Source of the DNA: Streptomyces sp. NBRC 109706 | Lineage (GTDB): Bacteria; Actinomycetota; Actinomycetes; Streptomycetales; Streptomycetaceae | Assembly: GCF_000974485.1 (NCBI RefSeq) | Contig: NZ_BBOM01000004.1 | Span: forward strand, 496,001-560,000 | DNA: 64,000 nt | Direction: 5' to 3' | In this document: in pieces, positions 36,985-44,857 of the stretch | Numbering within the stretch: the first letter of the stretch is position 1 | How the letters are laid out: every line of letters begins with the position of its first letter | Notes under the pieces: model-generated | Told to the model about the DNA's origin: nothing | Databases searched by the model: none | Seen by the model: only the letters and a program-made list of their open reading frames with translations | Made by a program: the position numbers and the translations under genes

Positions 36985-37061
36985 CGCCGCGCGCCGCGCG
37001 CCGCGTGGACCGGCGGCCGGTGGCCAACGGCGCGCGGCGTGCGCTGCTGGGGTGTGGTGGG

Positions 37062-39227
37062 TCAGTGCGGGGTGAGGCGTAGGAGGGTTGCGGTGTAGGG
37101 GGTGGGGAGGGGGACCGTGAGGGTGGCGGTGGGTGGGGTCCAGGTTGGGGTGGGGGGTGGGGGAGCGCTGGTGTGGAGGGTTTCCAGTTCGACGGGTCGG
37201 CCGCGCAGGGCGGGCAGGGGGAGGGTTTTCTGCGGCTCGGTGCCTTCGCGGCGCCAGATCGAGAGATAGGTCCGGTCGCCGTGGCGCAGTCCCAGGGCCG
37301 TCCAGGGGTCGTTCCAGCCGGGGAGGCCGAGCGGCCAGAAGGGCACCGCGTGGGGCAGGTCGCCACGGATCGTCCGGTAGACGTCGAGGGCCCGGCGGAC
37401 CTGGGTTCGTTGGGCGGGGGGCATCCGGTCCAGGTGGCCGGAGAGGTGCACGCGTCCCAGCAGCGCGCCGGCCAGGGCGAACGCGTTCTCCTCGGCGCTG
37501 AACTCCGGCTGCGGGTAGGCCCAGACCGCGCCCTGCTCCGGCGGCACCGCCGTCGGAGCGGCGGCGGCGATCGGAGGGTAGCGGCGGTGGTCCTGCTGGT
37601 CGCTGGTGGACTGGAGTTGGACCAGGGACAGCAGCGCGCCGTCCATCCGCATCCCGCCGGAGGCGCAGTTCTCGATCACCAGCCCCGGGTGGCGGTCCAG
37701 GACCGCGCCCAGCCAGCGACGGTGGGCTCGGGCGTGGCCGAGGAGTCCGGCGCCCGGGGCGGAGGCGCCGCCGCCGTCGGTACCCGGCGGCACGCTGATG
37801 TTGTAGTCCAGCTTGAGATAGCCGACGCCCCAGTCGTGGACCAGGCGGTCCACCGTCTCGTCCAGGTGCCGCACCGCCGCGGGATGGCGTAGGTCCAGGT
37901 GGTGGCGGCCGTGTTCGCGGATCCGCACCCCGTCCCGTCGGAAGAAGGCATCCGGGGGCAGGGTTCGGGTCAACGGGCTGCGTACGCCGACCACTTCGGG
38001 CTCCAGCCACAGCCCGGGCACCATGCCGTGGGCCCGGACGCGGCCCAGCACCTCGTGGATGCCGCGTTCGCCGGGGAAGCGGCCGGCGGCGGGGCGCCAG
38101 GCGCCCACGGCGTCCCACCAGCCGTCCGCGTCGTCGTCGTACCAGCCGGCGTCGATCACGAAGTACTCGGCGCCGACGTCGGCCGCCGCGTCGATCAGCG
38201 GCAGCAGTTTCTCGGTGCTGGGGTCGCCCATCAGCGTGTTCATGAAGTCGTTGAAGACGATCGGCAGGGTGGTGTGGTCCCGGTGCGGGCGGCGGATCAG
38301 TCTGCGGTAGCGGGTCAGCGCGGCGAACGCGGCGTCCAGGCCGCCGTCCTGGCCGCCGTCCTGGCCGCCGTCCTGGCCGCCGTCCTGGCCGCCGTCCGTG
38401 ACGGCGATCGACGTCGGTTCGGTGGTGAACGCGTCGCCGGGCGCCAGGAGTTGGCGCCACTGGTGCTCGGTGTCGCTGGCGCCCTGGAGCGCGAGGTAGG
38501 TGGCCTCCTCCCGTTCGCCGACCTCCCAGGACCAGCCGCCGGTCGAGGTCTCCACCTGCCACAGCCAGCAGCGGCCGTCGGCGGCCGTCAGCGCTCCCAT
38601 GGGCAGTCGCCCGTCCGTGGACCAGCTGCCGCGTCCGCTCACTGCCAACCGGCCCCTGCTGTCCCGCTCGTGCAGCCGGCGTCCGAGGTCCGGCAGGTGG
38701 TCGCCCAGCGGTTCGGCGCGCCAACGGCACTCCGCCAGCCAGTCGTTGTCCGCCCGGTGCACCGTCAGCTCCCGGGGCGAGGGCAGCCCGCCGAGGGACA
38801 GGGGGACGACGGCCAGCAGGGTCACCGGGGTCGCGCCCTCGTTGCGCACCTCGGCCACCGCCCGCACCACGGGCAGCCCGTCCGGTGAGGAGAGAACGAG
38901 GTCGACGGCGAGGCCGCCGGCGGGGTCGGCCAGCGAGAGGCGCAGCCGGTGCCAGGCCCCGTCCCGTTCGGCGTGGTGCCCCACCAGGCGCAGTCGGCCG
39001 CCCAGCGTCGTCTCGATGGAGCGCTGTCCCGACCAGTCGCCGCCGTCTCCGAGGGCCAGCAACTCGACGACGGGGGTGGCCTGTTGGAGCGGGCGGGCCG
39101 GTGCACCCGGTGGGCCGAGCCGGACGGTGCGGGTGGTGCCGTCGGCCGCCGTGGCGAACTCGACGGCGAGGGCCGCATGGCCCCAGCGCACGGGGGCGGC
39201 GGGTTCGGCCGGGGGAACGTGGGACAC
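37062..39227 (-). CDS. Alpha-galactosidase, glycoside hydrolase family 36
   Basis: The 721-residue enzyme has an N-terminal beta-supersandwich, a TIM barrel and a short C-terminal sheet. The nucleophile is D474 in GYLKLDYN and the acid/base is D543 in STSDQQDHRRY. ENCASGGMRMD is also present. GTG 39227 follows GGAGAG. It starts 27 bases after the GH127 gene, so they form an operon. An in-frame DGGQ repeat (four copies) lies between the first domain and the barrel. There is no signal peptide, so a cytoplasmic role is expected. Confidence 0.93.
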   Translation of the reverse strand: MSHVPPAEPAAPVRWGHAALAVEFATAADGTTRTVRLGPPGAPARPLQQATPVVELLALGDGGDWSGQRSIETTLGGRLRLVGHHAERDGAWHRLRLSLADPAGGLAVDLVLSSPDGLPVVRAVAEVRNEGATPVTLLAVVPLSLGGLPSPRELTVHRADNDWLAECRWRAEPLGDHLPDLGRRLHERDSRGRLAVSGRGSWSTDGRLPMGALTAADGRCWLWQVETSTGGWSWEVGEREEATYLALQGASDTEHQWRQLLAPGDAFTTEPTSIAVTDGGQDGGQDGGQDGGQDGGLDAAFAALTRYRRLIRRPHRDHTTLPIVFNDFMNTLMGDPSTEKLLPLIDAAADVGAEYFVIDAGWYDDDADGWWDAVGAWRPAAGRFPGERGIHEVLGRVRAHGMVPGLWLEPEVVGVRSPLTRTLPPDAFFRRDGVRIREHGRHHLDLRHPAAVRHLDETVDRLVHDWGVGYLKLDYNISVPPGTDGGGASAPGAGLLGHARAHRRWLGAVLDRHPGLVIENCASGGMRMDGALLSLVQLQSTSDQQDHRRYPPIAAAAPTAVPPEQGAVWAYPQPEFSAEENAFALAGALLGRVHLSGHLDRMPPAQRTQVRRALDVYRTIRGDLPHAVPFWPLGLPGWNDPWTALGLRHGDRTYLSIWRREGTEPQKTLPLPALRGRPVELETLHTSAPPPPTPTWTPPTATLTVPLPTPYTATLLRLTPH
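38341..38397 (-). repeat. 12-bp tandem repeat inside the GH36 gene
   Basis: CCGCCGTCCTGG (plus strand) is repeated four times exactly, followed by nine bases of a fifth copy. It encodes DGGQ repeats on the minus strand and keeps the frame. Such a tract may vary in copy number between strains. Confidence 0.9.
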
Positions 39228-39254
39228 GGTGCTCTCCTGGTTGGGGTGTGGGGC

Positions 39255-41177
39255 TCAGCCGGCGCGGAGCCAGACGCGCATGGCGCCCTCTGACCTGTTG
39301 GCCCACAGGTGGTAGGGGATGGCCAGCAGGGGCACCGTTCGGGCCGGCTCCGGCGGTTCGTGCGCGGCGGGGCCGTAGGGCCACCAACCCTCGGGCGGCG
39401 GCGGGGCGATCCGGCCGGTGAGGCGCAACACCGTGGCCCCGCCGAGGAGTTCGGCGCGGTGTTCGGCGACGGGGCGTTCGTCCCCGGGCACGACGATGTC
39501 GGCCAGGTCGACGCCGGGCGGCTGGTCCGTCGCCTCCAGGCAGTAGACCAGTGGGCCCCGTTCCAGCGCGAGGCAGCCGCGCAGGGCGTCCACCCGGGGC
39601 GGTGGGGTGGTGCGCCGGACGGTCAACGGCAGGTCCAGCGTGATCCGTTGGCCCGGCCGCCAGCGGCGGGTGAGCCGCAGCCAGCCCGTCTCGGGGCGGG
39701 CCAGTGCGACGCCGTCGAGCAGGACCTTCCCGGCCCAGGCGGGGACGCGCAGCGCCAGCGTCCACTCCCGGTCCGCCGGGGCCTCGACGACGGTCACGTC
39801 GATCCGCCCGTCCCAGGGGTAGTCGGTCGCCACGGAGACCCGGCCGCCCCCGGCCGCCCAGCTGCCGGTGGCGTACTGGTGCAGGACGAGCCCGTCGGCG
39901 TCGCCGGTCGCGGCATACGTCGGCAGCGCGGCCAGCAGCCGCATCACGTTGGGCGGACAGCAGGCGCAGCGGAACCAGGGCGTGCGGCGCACCGTCTGGT
40001 CGCCGGTCCGCTCCTCGTGGCCCGGCCTGACCTGGAGCGGGTTGACATAGAGCCAGCGGTCGCCGTCCAGCGCCACGCCCGCCAGAAAGCCGTTGTAGAG
40101 GGTCCGTTCGACCAGATCGGAGTAGCGGGCCTCGCCGGTGAGCAGCGCCAGGCGCCAGCCGAACTGGATGGACGCGATCGCCGCGCAGGTCTCCGCGTAG
40201 GCCCGGTCCGGCGGCAGCTCGTACGGTTCGCCGAACGCCTCGCCCTCGTAGCGGGAGCCGACGCCGCCCGTCAGATGGGTCTTGGTGGCGGCCATCGACT
40301 CCCACAACCGGACGGCGGCGGCGGTGAGTTCGGCGTCCCCCGTCTCGGTGGCCACGTCCACGACGCCGGCCAGCAGGTAGAGCTGGCGCACGGCGTGGCC
40401 GGTGACGGTCTCCGCCCGGCGGACGGGGAGGTGGTCCTGCCAGTAGGCGGCGCCGGGGGAACGGTCGTGTCCCCGGTCGAAGCCGGCGTCCAACAGGCCG
40501 TGGCCGCGCCGGTCGACGAGGGTCGCCGCCAGGTCGAGCCAGCGTCGTTCGCCGGTCTCCCGGAACAGCTCCACCAGCGCGGTCTCGATCCCCGGATGCC
40601 CGCACACCCCGCGCAGCCGGCCGTCGGGGCCCAGCACCTCGTCGATATGGGCGGCGAACCCGGTGGCCACGGCGAGGAGTTCGGGGCGGCCCGTGGCGCG
40701 ATGGTGGGCGACGGCGGCCTGGATCAGATGGCCCGCGCAGTACAGCTCGTGGCCCCAGCCCAACTCCCGCCAGCGCAGCTCGGGATGGCCGACCTGGTAG
40801 TAGGTCTGGAGGTATCCGTCGGGCTCCTGCGCCGCCGCGACCAGCGCGACCAGGCGCTCGACCTCGTCCGCCAGGGCGGCGTCGGGGGCGTCGGCCAGCT
40901 GCCAGCAGGCGGCCTCCAGCCATTTGTGGACGTCCGAGTCCTGGAACTGGAAGTCGCCGTGGAATCCCTCCCGCGCGGCGTCCGACGACGGCGCCGCCGC
41001 GGCCCGCAGATTGGCCAGGTTGCCGGCGGCTTCCAGCCGTCGGGGCCCCTGGGCGATGCTCGTCGCCGCGTTGACCTGTCGCCTGGCGGCCCAGAAGCCG
41101 CCGGTGACGCGTGCCTCGTCCGGCGGCGACTGCCGGGCGCAGGAGCCCTCGGTGCGGCGTATCGGGCCCACGCTCAT
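39255..41177 (-). CDS. Beta-L-arabinofuranosidase, glycoside hydrolase family 127
   Basis: The 640-residue enzyme removes beta-linked L-arabinofuranose. The expected zinc-cysteine site is present: E329 and C331 in AYAETCAAI, and C406-C407 in CACCPPN, with spacing close to that of the characterised HypBA1 enzyme. ATG 41177 (MSVGPIRRTEGS) follows AGGAGAGG. There is no signal peptide. It heads the operon with GH36 and is divergent from the alpha/beta hydrolase across a 147-bp region with a TAGAAAACGATTACTA operator. Confidence 0.93.
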   Translation of the reverse strand: MSVGPIRRTEGSCARQSPPDEARVTGGFWAARRQVNAATSIAQGPRRLEAAGNLANLRAAAAPSSDAAREGFHGDFQFQDSDVHKWLEAACWQLADAPDAALADEVERLVALVAAAQEPDGYLQTYYQVGHPELRWRELGWGHELYCAGHLIQAAVAHHRATGRPELLAVATGFAAHIDEVLGPDGRLRGVCGHPGIETALVELFRETGERRWLDLAATLVDRRGHGLLDAGFDRGHDRSPGAAYWQDHLPVRRAETVTGHAVRQLYLLAGVVDVATETGDAELTAAAVRLWESMAATKTHLTGGVGSRYEGEAFGEPYELPPDRAYAETCAAIASIQFGWRLALLTGEARYSDLVERTLYNGFLAGVALDGDRWLYVNPLQVRPGHEERTGDQTVRRTPWFRCACCPPNVMRLLAALPTYAATGDADGLVLHQYATGSWAAGGGRVSVATDYPWDGRIDVTVVEAPADREWTLALRVPAWAGKVLLDGVALARPETGWLRLTRRWRPGQRITLDLPLTVRRTTPPPRVDALRGCLALERGPLVYCLEATDQPPGVDLADIVVPGDERPVAEHRAELLGGATVLRLTGRIAPPPPEGWWPYGPAAHEPPEPARTVPLLAIPYHLWANRSEGAMRVWLRAG

Positions 41178-41262
41178 GGTCGGTTCCTCTCCTGGGGCCC
41201 GGCTGTCCAGGGCCGGGGGCGGTTGCGGTTGCCGGTGCGGTGGCGCTTGCGGACCGGCATGA

Positions 41263-41278
41263 TAGTAATCGTTTTCTA
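41263..41278 (-). promoter_or_regulatory. Operator site 1 of the 16-bp LacI-type set
   Basis: On the minus strand this reads TAGAAAACGATTACTA, fitting TAGANAACGNTTNCTA. It lies between the divergent GH127 and alpha/beta hydrolase genes, 86 and 47 bp from their starts. Confidence 0.7.
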
Positions 41279-41324
41279 CGGTAACGGTAGGGCGGCGCCG
41301 GGGCGCCGGGCAAGGGGAGGACGG

Positions 41325-42110
41325 ATGCGGACGCTGGACACCGGCCCGGTGGGGCGGGGCGGCTGGACGCTGCTGCTGGTGCACGGCTGGGGGAGCGACG
41401 CCGAGGACTGGCGCCCCCTGCTGCCCCGACTGACCCGCTGGGCCCGGGTGGTGGCCCCCGACCTGCCCGGCCACGGCCGGCCGGGGACCCGGCTCGGGCG
41501 CGGCCCCCTCACCCCCGTCGCCCTCGCCGACCGGCTGGCCGCGCTGCTGCGCGGGCTCGGCACCGGGCCGGTGGTCGCCGTCGGGCACTCGCTCGGCGGG
41601 CAGCTGGTTTCGGCCCTCGCGGTGGCCCACCCGGAGCTGGTCAGGGGCGTCGTGGTGCTGGCCCCCGCCTACGGCGGCGACCCGGCCGACCGTCCCCGCA
41701 TCCGCGCCGAGCAGCGGGAGCTGCGGCGGCGCGGCAGCGGCTGGGCGGTGGACTTCGTCGCGGGCGCCTTCGGCCCCTCGGCGCCGGAGGGGCTGCGGGA
41801 CCGCCATCGGCGGCTGATGGCCCGAATGTCACCCGAGGTACTGGCGCGTTACCGGCACGGTCTCTATCTGGCGCCCGGCGCGTTCGGGCTGCGGCCGGCC
41901 ACCGAGGCGTTGCTGCGCCGTCGCCGCTGCCCCGTGCTCGCGGTGCACAACGTGCCGGCCGCCGCTGCGTGGGAGCGGGGCCTGTCGCGCCATCCCGCCT
42001 CGCGGGTCGAGCTGTGGCCGCGGTGCGGTCACTATCTGCACGAGGAACGGCCCGGCGCCCTGGCCCGGACGCTCGCCGACTGGTGCGCCACGCTGCCGCC
42101 GGTCGGTTGA
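41325..42110 (+). CDS. Alpha/beta hydrolase
   Basis: The 261-residue protein has the alpha/beta-hydrolase pattern. The oxyanion region is LLVHGWGSDAEDW, the nucleophile is S89 in VGHSLGG, and the catalytic His lies in CGHYLHEE near the end. ATG 41325 follows AAGGGGAGG. It is divergent from GH127 across an operator, so it may be an esterase that trims decorated sugars. The substrate is unknown. Its stop lies in a 22-bp tandem repeat. Confidence 0.88.
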   Translation: MRTLDTGPVGRGGWTLLLVHGWGSDAEDWRPLLPRLTRWARVVAPDLPGHGRPGTRLGRGPLTPVALADRLAALLRGLGTGPVVAVGHSLGGQLVSALAVAHPELVRGVVVLAPAYGGDPADRPRIRAEQRELRRRGSGWAVDFVAGAFGPSAPEGLRDRHRRLMARMSPEVLARYRHGLYLAPGAFGLRPATEALLRRRRCPVLAVHNVPAAAAWERGLSRHPASRVELWPRCGHYLHEERPGALARTLADWCATLPPVG

Positions 42111-42169
42111 CGCGGGGCCGGGAGCCGGTTGACGCGGGGCCGCCGGCGGGTTGACGCGGCGCGGGCCTC
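42104..42169 (+). repeat. Three tandem 22-bp repeats
   Basis: Units starting CGGTTGACGCGGGGCCG (42104, 42126) and GGGTTGACGCGGCGCGGG (42148) are spaced exactly 22 bp apart. They lie between the convergent hydrolase and LacI genes. Each repeats the TTGACGCGG core, so the hydrolase stop codon is copied in each unit. Confidence 0.85.
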
Positions 42170-43190
42170 AGCCGGATTCGCGGGTCAACAGCCGGTGGTG
42201 GCGTTCCCACTGGGCGCCTCGGCCGGTGCGTGGGGCCTGGCCGGCGAGGATGTCGGCGGCCGCGTCGACCGCCGCCCGGCCGAGGCCGCGCGGGTCCAGG
42301 TCGACCGTGGTCAGCGGGGGCGAGCTGTAGGCGCCCAGCTGGATGCCGTCCATCGCGATCACCGCGACGTCCTCCGGGATCGCGATCGACCGGCGGTGGA
42401 GTTCGTGCAGCACGCCCAGCGCCATCACGTCGTTGAAGACGAACAGCGCGTCGATCCCGGGGGAGCGGGCCAGCAGTTCGTTGACGGCCGTGGCGGCGCC
42501 GGCCGGGGACTCGTCGGCGCTGACCACCCCGCCCCGTTCGTCCCAGATCCCGCCGGCGCGGGCGAGGTCGGTGAAGATCGGGGCGCGGACGCTCGGGCCG
42601 CCGGTCGTGGTGCCGTCGATCATCGCGACCCGGCGGCGGCCCGTCTCCACGAACCGCCGTACCACCAGCTCCAGATCGTGCTCCACGGCGAACCGGAAGC
42701 CGGCGTCCGTGCTGGTGGGGTCCGAGATGTCCAGCTGGATCAGCGGGCCGGTGAACGAGGGCAGCGCCCCGCCGATCCCGGGCGGCAGATAGCCGATGAC
42801 GGCGTCCACCTCGGGGGCCATGTCCCGCACCACGGCGGGGGCGTCCCGGCCGCCGGAGCCGACATAGCTCAATTGGAGGTTCCACTGGCGGCCGTGCACG
42901 GCGTCGATGACGCTCTCGGCGATCTCGGCGAAGAACGGGTTCCACAGCGAGCGGATCACCAGGCCGAGCGTGGTGCCCGAGCCCTGGACCATCGCGCGGG
43001 CGGCCCGGTTGGGCCGGTACCCCAGGAGGGAGGCCGCGCGCAGCACCCGGGTCCTGGTCTCCGCGCTGATGCCGGTCATGTCGTTCATGGCCCGGGTGAC
43101 CGTCTGCCGGGAGACGCCGGCGAGACGCGCCACGTCGTGGATGGTGACCCGCCCCTCGGCGGCGGCCGTCCCGCCTTCAGCTGTGCTCAC
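42168..43190 (-). CDS. LacI family transcriptional regulator A
   Basis: The 340-residue regulator has helix-turn-helix VTIHDVARLAGVSRQTVTRAMND near residues 15-37, a hinge helix, and a periplasmic-binding-like effector domain ending in ITHVV-type strands. GTG 43190 is preferred because TAGCAT ends 6 bases before it, consistent with a leaderless mRNA; GTG 43196 is an alternative. TVTRAM in the recognition helix differs from the TVSRV of the other regulators, so it probably binds another operator. It lies between the GH127/GH36 and lyase genes. Confidence 0.92.
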   Translation of the reverse strand: MSTAEGGTAAAEGRVTIHDVARLAGVSRQTVTRAMNDMTGISAETRTRVLRAASLLGYRPNRAARAMVQGSGTTLGLVIRSLWNPFFAEIAESVIDAVHGRQWNLQLSYVGSGGRDAPAVVRDMAPEVDAVIGYLPPGIGGALPSFTGPLIQLDISDPTSTDAGFRFAVEHDLELVVRRFVETGRRRVAMIDGTTTGGPSVRAPIFTDLARAGGIWDERGGVVSADESPAGAATAVNELLARSPGIDALFVFNDVMALGVLHELHRRSIAIPEDVAVIAMDGIQLGAYSSPPLTTVDLDPRGLGRAAVDAAADILAGQAPRTGRGAQWERHHRLLTRESG

Positions 43191-43268
43191 CCGCACATGC
43201 TAACGACCGCCCCCGCCAGCCCGTTCGGTGCACCGACGGGCCCGGCGGGGGCGGTCGCCGCCGGCGGG

Positions 43269-44519
43269 TCAGCGGACGTAGGCCAGCGTGCCGAAGCCGA
43301 GTTCGTCGAAGCCACCGCTGGTGGTGCCGTAGTCACCGCCGCCGCCCTCGGGGCTGTTGGCCCGGGCGATGGCATCCAGGTTGGGGGTGGCCAGGCCCCG
43401 GCGTCCCGCGTAGTGGTGGTAGACCCGCTCCCAGACCGGGCGGACCTGCCCGCGCCCCGCGGAGCTGATCACCGTGTGCTGCTGCGGCGCGCAGTTCTGG
43501 CCGGTGCCCCAGTGGTACGGGGTGAACGGGACGTCGTGGCCCAGGTTGTAACGGGCCACGTACTCGCTGGCCTTGAGGAAGCGGTTGTTGTCCGCGCCGT
43601 AGAGGTCGACGCCCTGGTTCCAGGCCATCTCGCAGATGGTGCCCATCAGCCCGATGCCCATGATGGTGTGGCCCTGGTCCCGGCCGCTCTCCTGCCACTG
43701 GGCCAGCTCGCCGTGGAGATGGGGCACGGCGTGCGGGAGCGAGCCGTTGCCCTCGCCGTTGTGGAAGTAGTCCACCGCGCGGTCGAAGAGGGCCTGGTCG
43801 TCGTTGAGGATGCCGAAGGACATGATCGCGGCCATGTTGCAGAGGTCCCAGTTGGCCCAGTAGTTGGTGATGCAGGCGTCGTTGTGGTTGACCAGGAAGC
43901 TGTCGCACAGCGGGTAGAAGACGTCCATCAGCATGGACTGGAAGCGGCCCAGGTCGAACCCGCCGTAGCCGCGCATGATCTCGGCGGCGTTGGCGAACTG
44001 GTAGCCGTAGAGCCCGGACGCCAGGAAGCGGTCGGCGTTGCCGGTGACCGTGGTGAGGGTGCCCGACCAGGCGTTGAGGATGTCGCGTGCCTTGTCGCCG
44101 TGGGCGGGGTCGCCGGTGATCTTCCAGCGCAGCGCGTTCTGGTAGGCGGCGTGCACGTCGTTGTAGAGCTGTGGGTAGTTCTGGCCGTCGCCGCCCCGGA
44201 TGATGGTGGCGGTGGGGCGCTGGGCCCAGCCGGCCGAGGAGCGGCCGTTGGCGGTCAGCCGGTTCCAGCCGGACAGCCAGGGGTTGGTGCCGGCCGCGAC
44301 CCGGTCGCTCATCCGGTCGAAGTCGGCCTGGGTGTGCAGCATTCCCGGGTGGGTGAAGGCCAGCGGGCGGACCGGGTCCGTGTCCGTCGCGGTGGCGGGC
44401 GGGCGGGTGGCCTGCGCGGTGTAGGCGAGGCCGCTGAGGGCGGCGGCCCCCGTGCCGAGCACCGCCGTCTTCAGCAGCCGACGGCGGCTGGTGGTGCCGC
44501 GCCCATGTCGTCCCTGCAT
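43269..44519 (-). CDS. Secreted alginate-lyase-family protein (PF05426 type)
   Basis: The 416-residue protein has a Tat-type signal (TTSRRRLLKTAVLGTGAAALSG). An alpha-helical toroid then contains the motifs NYWANWDLCNMAAI, GNGSLPHAVPH and GRDQGHTIMGIGLMGTICEM typical of the alginate lyase superfamily. These enzymes cleave uronic-acid polymers by beta-elimination; the true substrate here may be another uronate glycan. ATG 44519 follows GGAGG by 12 bases. It is divergent from the giant secreted protein, sharing a control region with an operator. Confidence 0.88.
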   Translation of the reverse strand: MQGRHGRGTTSRRRLLKTAVLGTGAAALSGLAYTAQATRPPATATDTDPVRPLAFTHPGMLHTQADFDRMSDRVAAGTNPWLSGWNRLTANGRSSAGWAQRPTATIIRGGDGQNYPQLYNDVHAAYQNALRWKITGDPAHGDKARDILNAWSGTLTTVTGNADRFLASGLYGYQFANAAEIMRGYGGFDLGRFQSMLMDVFYPLCDSFLVNHNDACITNYWANWDLCNMAAIMSFGILNDDQALFDRAVDYFHNGEGNGSLPHAVPHLHGELAQWQESGRDQGHTIMGIGLMGTICEMAWNQGVDLYGADNNRFLKASEYVARYNLGHDVPFTPYHWGTGQNCAPQQHTVISSAGRGQVRPVWERVYHHYAGRRGLATPNLDAIARANSPEGGGGDYGTTSGGFDELGFGTLAYVR

Positions 44520-44606
44520 GAGAGAACGTACCTCCGTGTGTGGGGGGTTGAGTGCCCGACATGGTGGCCGGGAACGTTCACGACGGTTACCGGCCGTGCG
44601 GTGATT

Positions 44607-44618
44607 GGAAAGTTTTCC
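44607..44618. promoter_or_regulatory. GGAAAGTTTTCC palindrome
   Basis: This is a 12-bp near-perfect palindrome (one central pair off), 35 bp from operator site 2 and 88 bp from the lyase start. It is unlike the 16-bp set. It may bind a further repressor or be chance. Confidence 0.35.
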
Positions 44619-44641
44619 GTGCGTGGGGTGGGGGTCGGTGA

Positions 44642-44657
44642 TAGATAACGATTGTCT
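44642..44657 (+). promoter_or_regulatory. Operator site 2 of the 16-bp LacI-type set
   Basis: TAGATAACGATTGTCT matches the left half of the consensus fully and most of the right half. It lies between the divergent lyase and giant-protein genes, so one bound repressor could control both. Confidence 0.6.
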
Positions 44658-44857
44658 GTCGCATGGCTACCGTCGATGGCCGAGGCGGTGGCGAGCCCGG
44701 GTGCCGCGTGGTGTTTCCTTCGGTTCTGCCCGAATAGATGGCGGTAACTCCCGGCCTTCTGCAGGTTTTTCGTGTCGGGGTGGTTCTCGTCGAAGGTGAG
44801 TGCGGGTACCTTCCTCCGTCAGAAATCGATATCTGTCTCCATCGATCAGGAGCCGTG

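Larger units (their letters stand above)
36203..37061. other. 859-bp non-coding region upstream of the GH2/GH43 operon
   Basis: No gene is recognised. It should hold the operon promoter. A palindrome GTGAACGATCAC at 36403-36414 and the element GTGAACGTGCACGT near 36268 are possible regulator sites. From about 36480 the sequence becomes G-rich on the plus strand with GGGGTGGTGGGG runs. It then shows a 66-bp direct repeat pair and, at 36953-36984, a 32-bp palindrome that probably ends the GH36 transcript. Confidence 0.6.
44520..44857. other. 338-bp divergent control region
   Basis: This is non-coding DNA between the lyase gene and the giant secreted protein. It holds operator site 2 (44642-44657) and a separate 12-bp palindrome GGAAAGTTTTCC (44607-44618). 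A second regulator site is therefore possible. AGGAG at 44848-44852 serves the giant gene. Confidence 0.6.

Noticed and set aside
41263..41278. AT-rich palindrome first considered as a plain -10/-35 promoter
   Set aside because: The same 16-bp palindrome recurs five more times near other genes, which fits an operator better than a promoter.
36769..41313. 1514-codon minus-strand frame across GH36 and GH127
   Set aside because: The translation is Arg/Pro/Gly-rich without domains, whereas the other frame gives intact GH36 and GH127 active sites.
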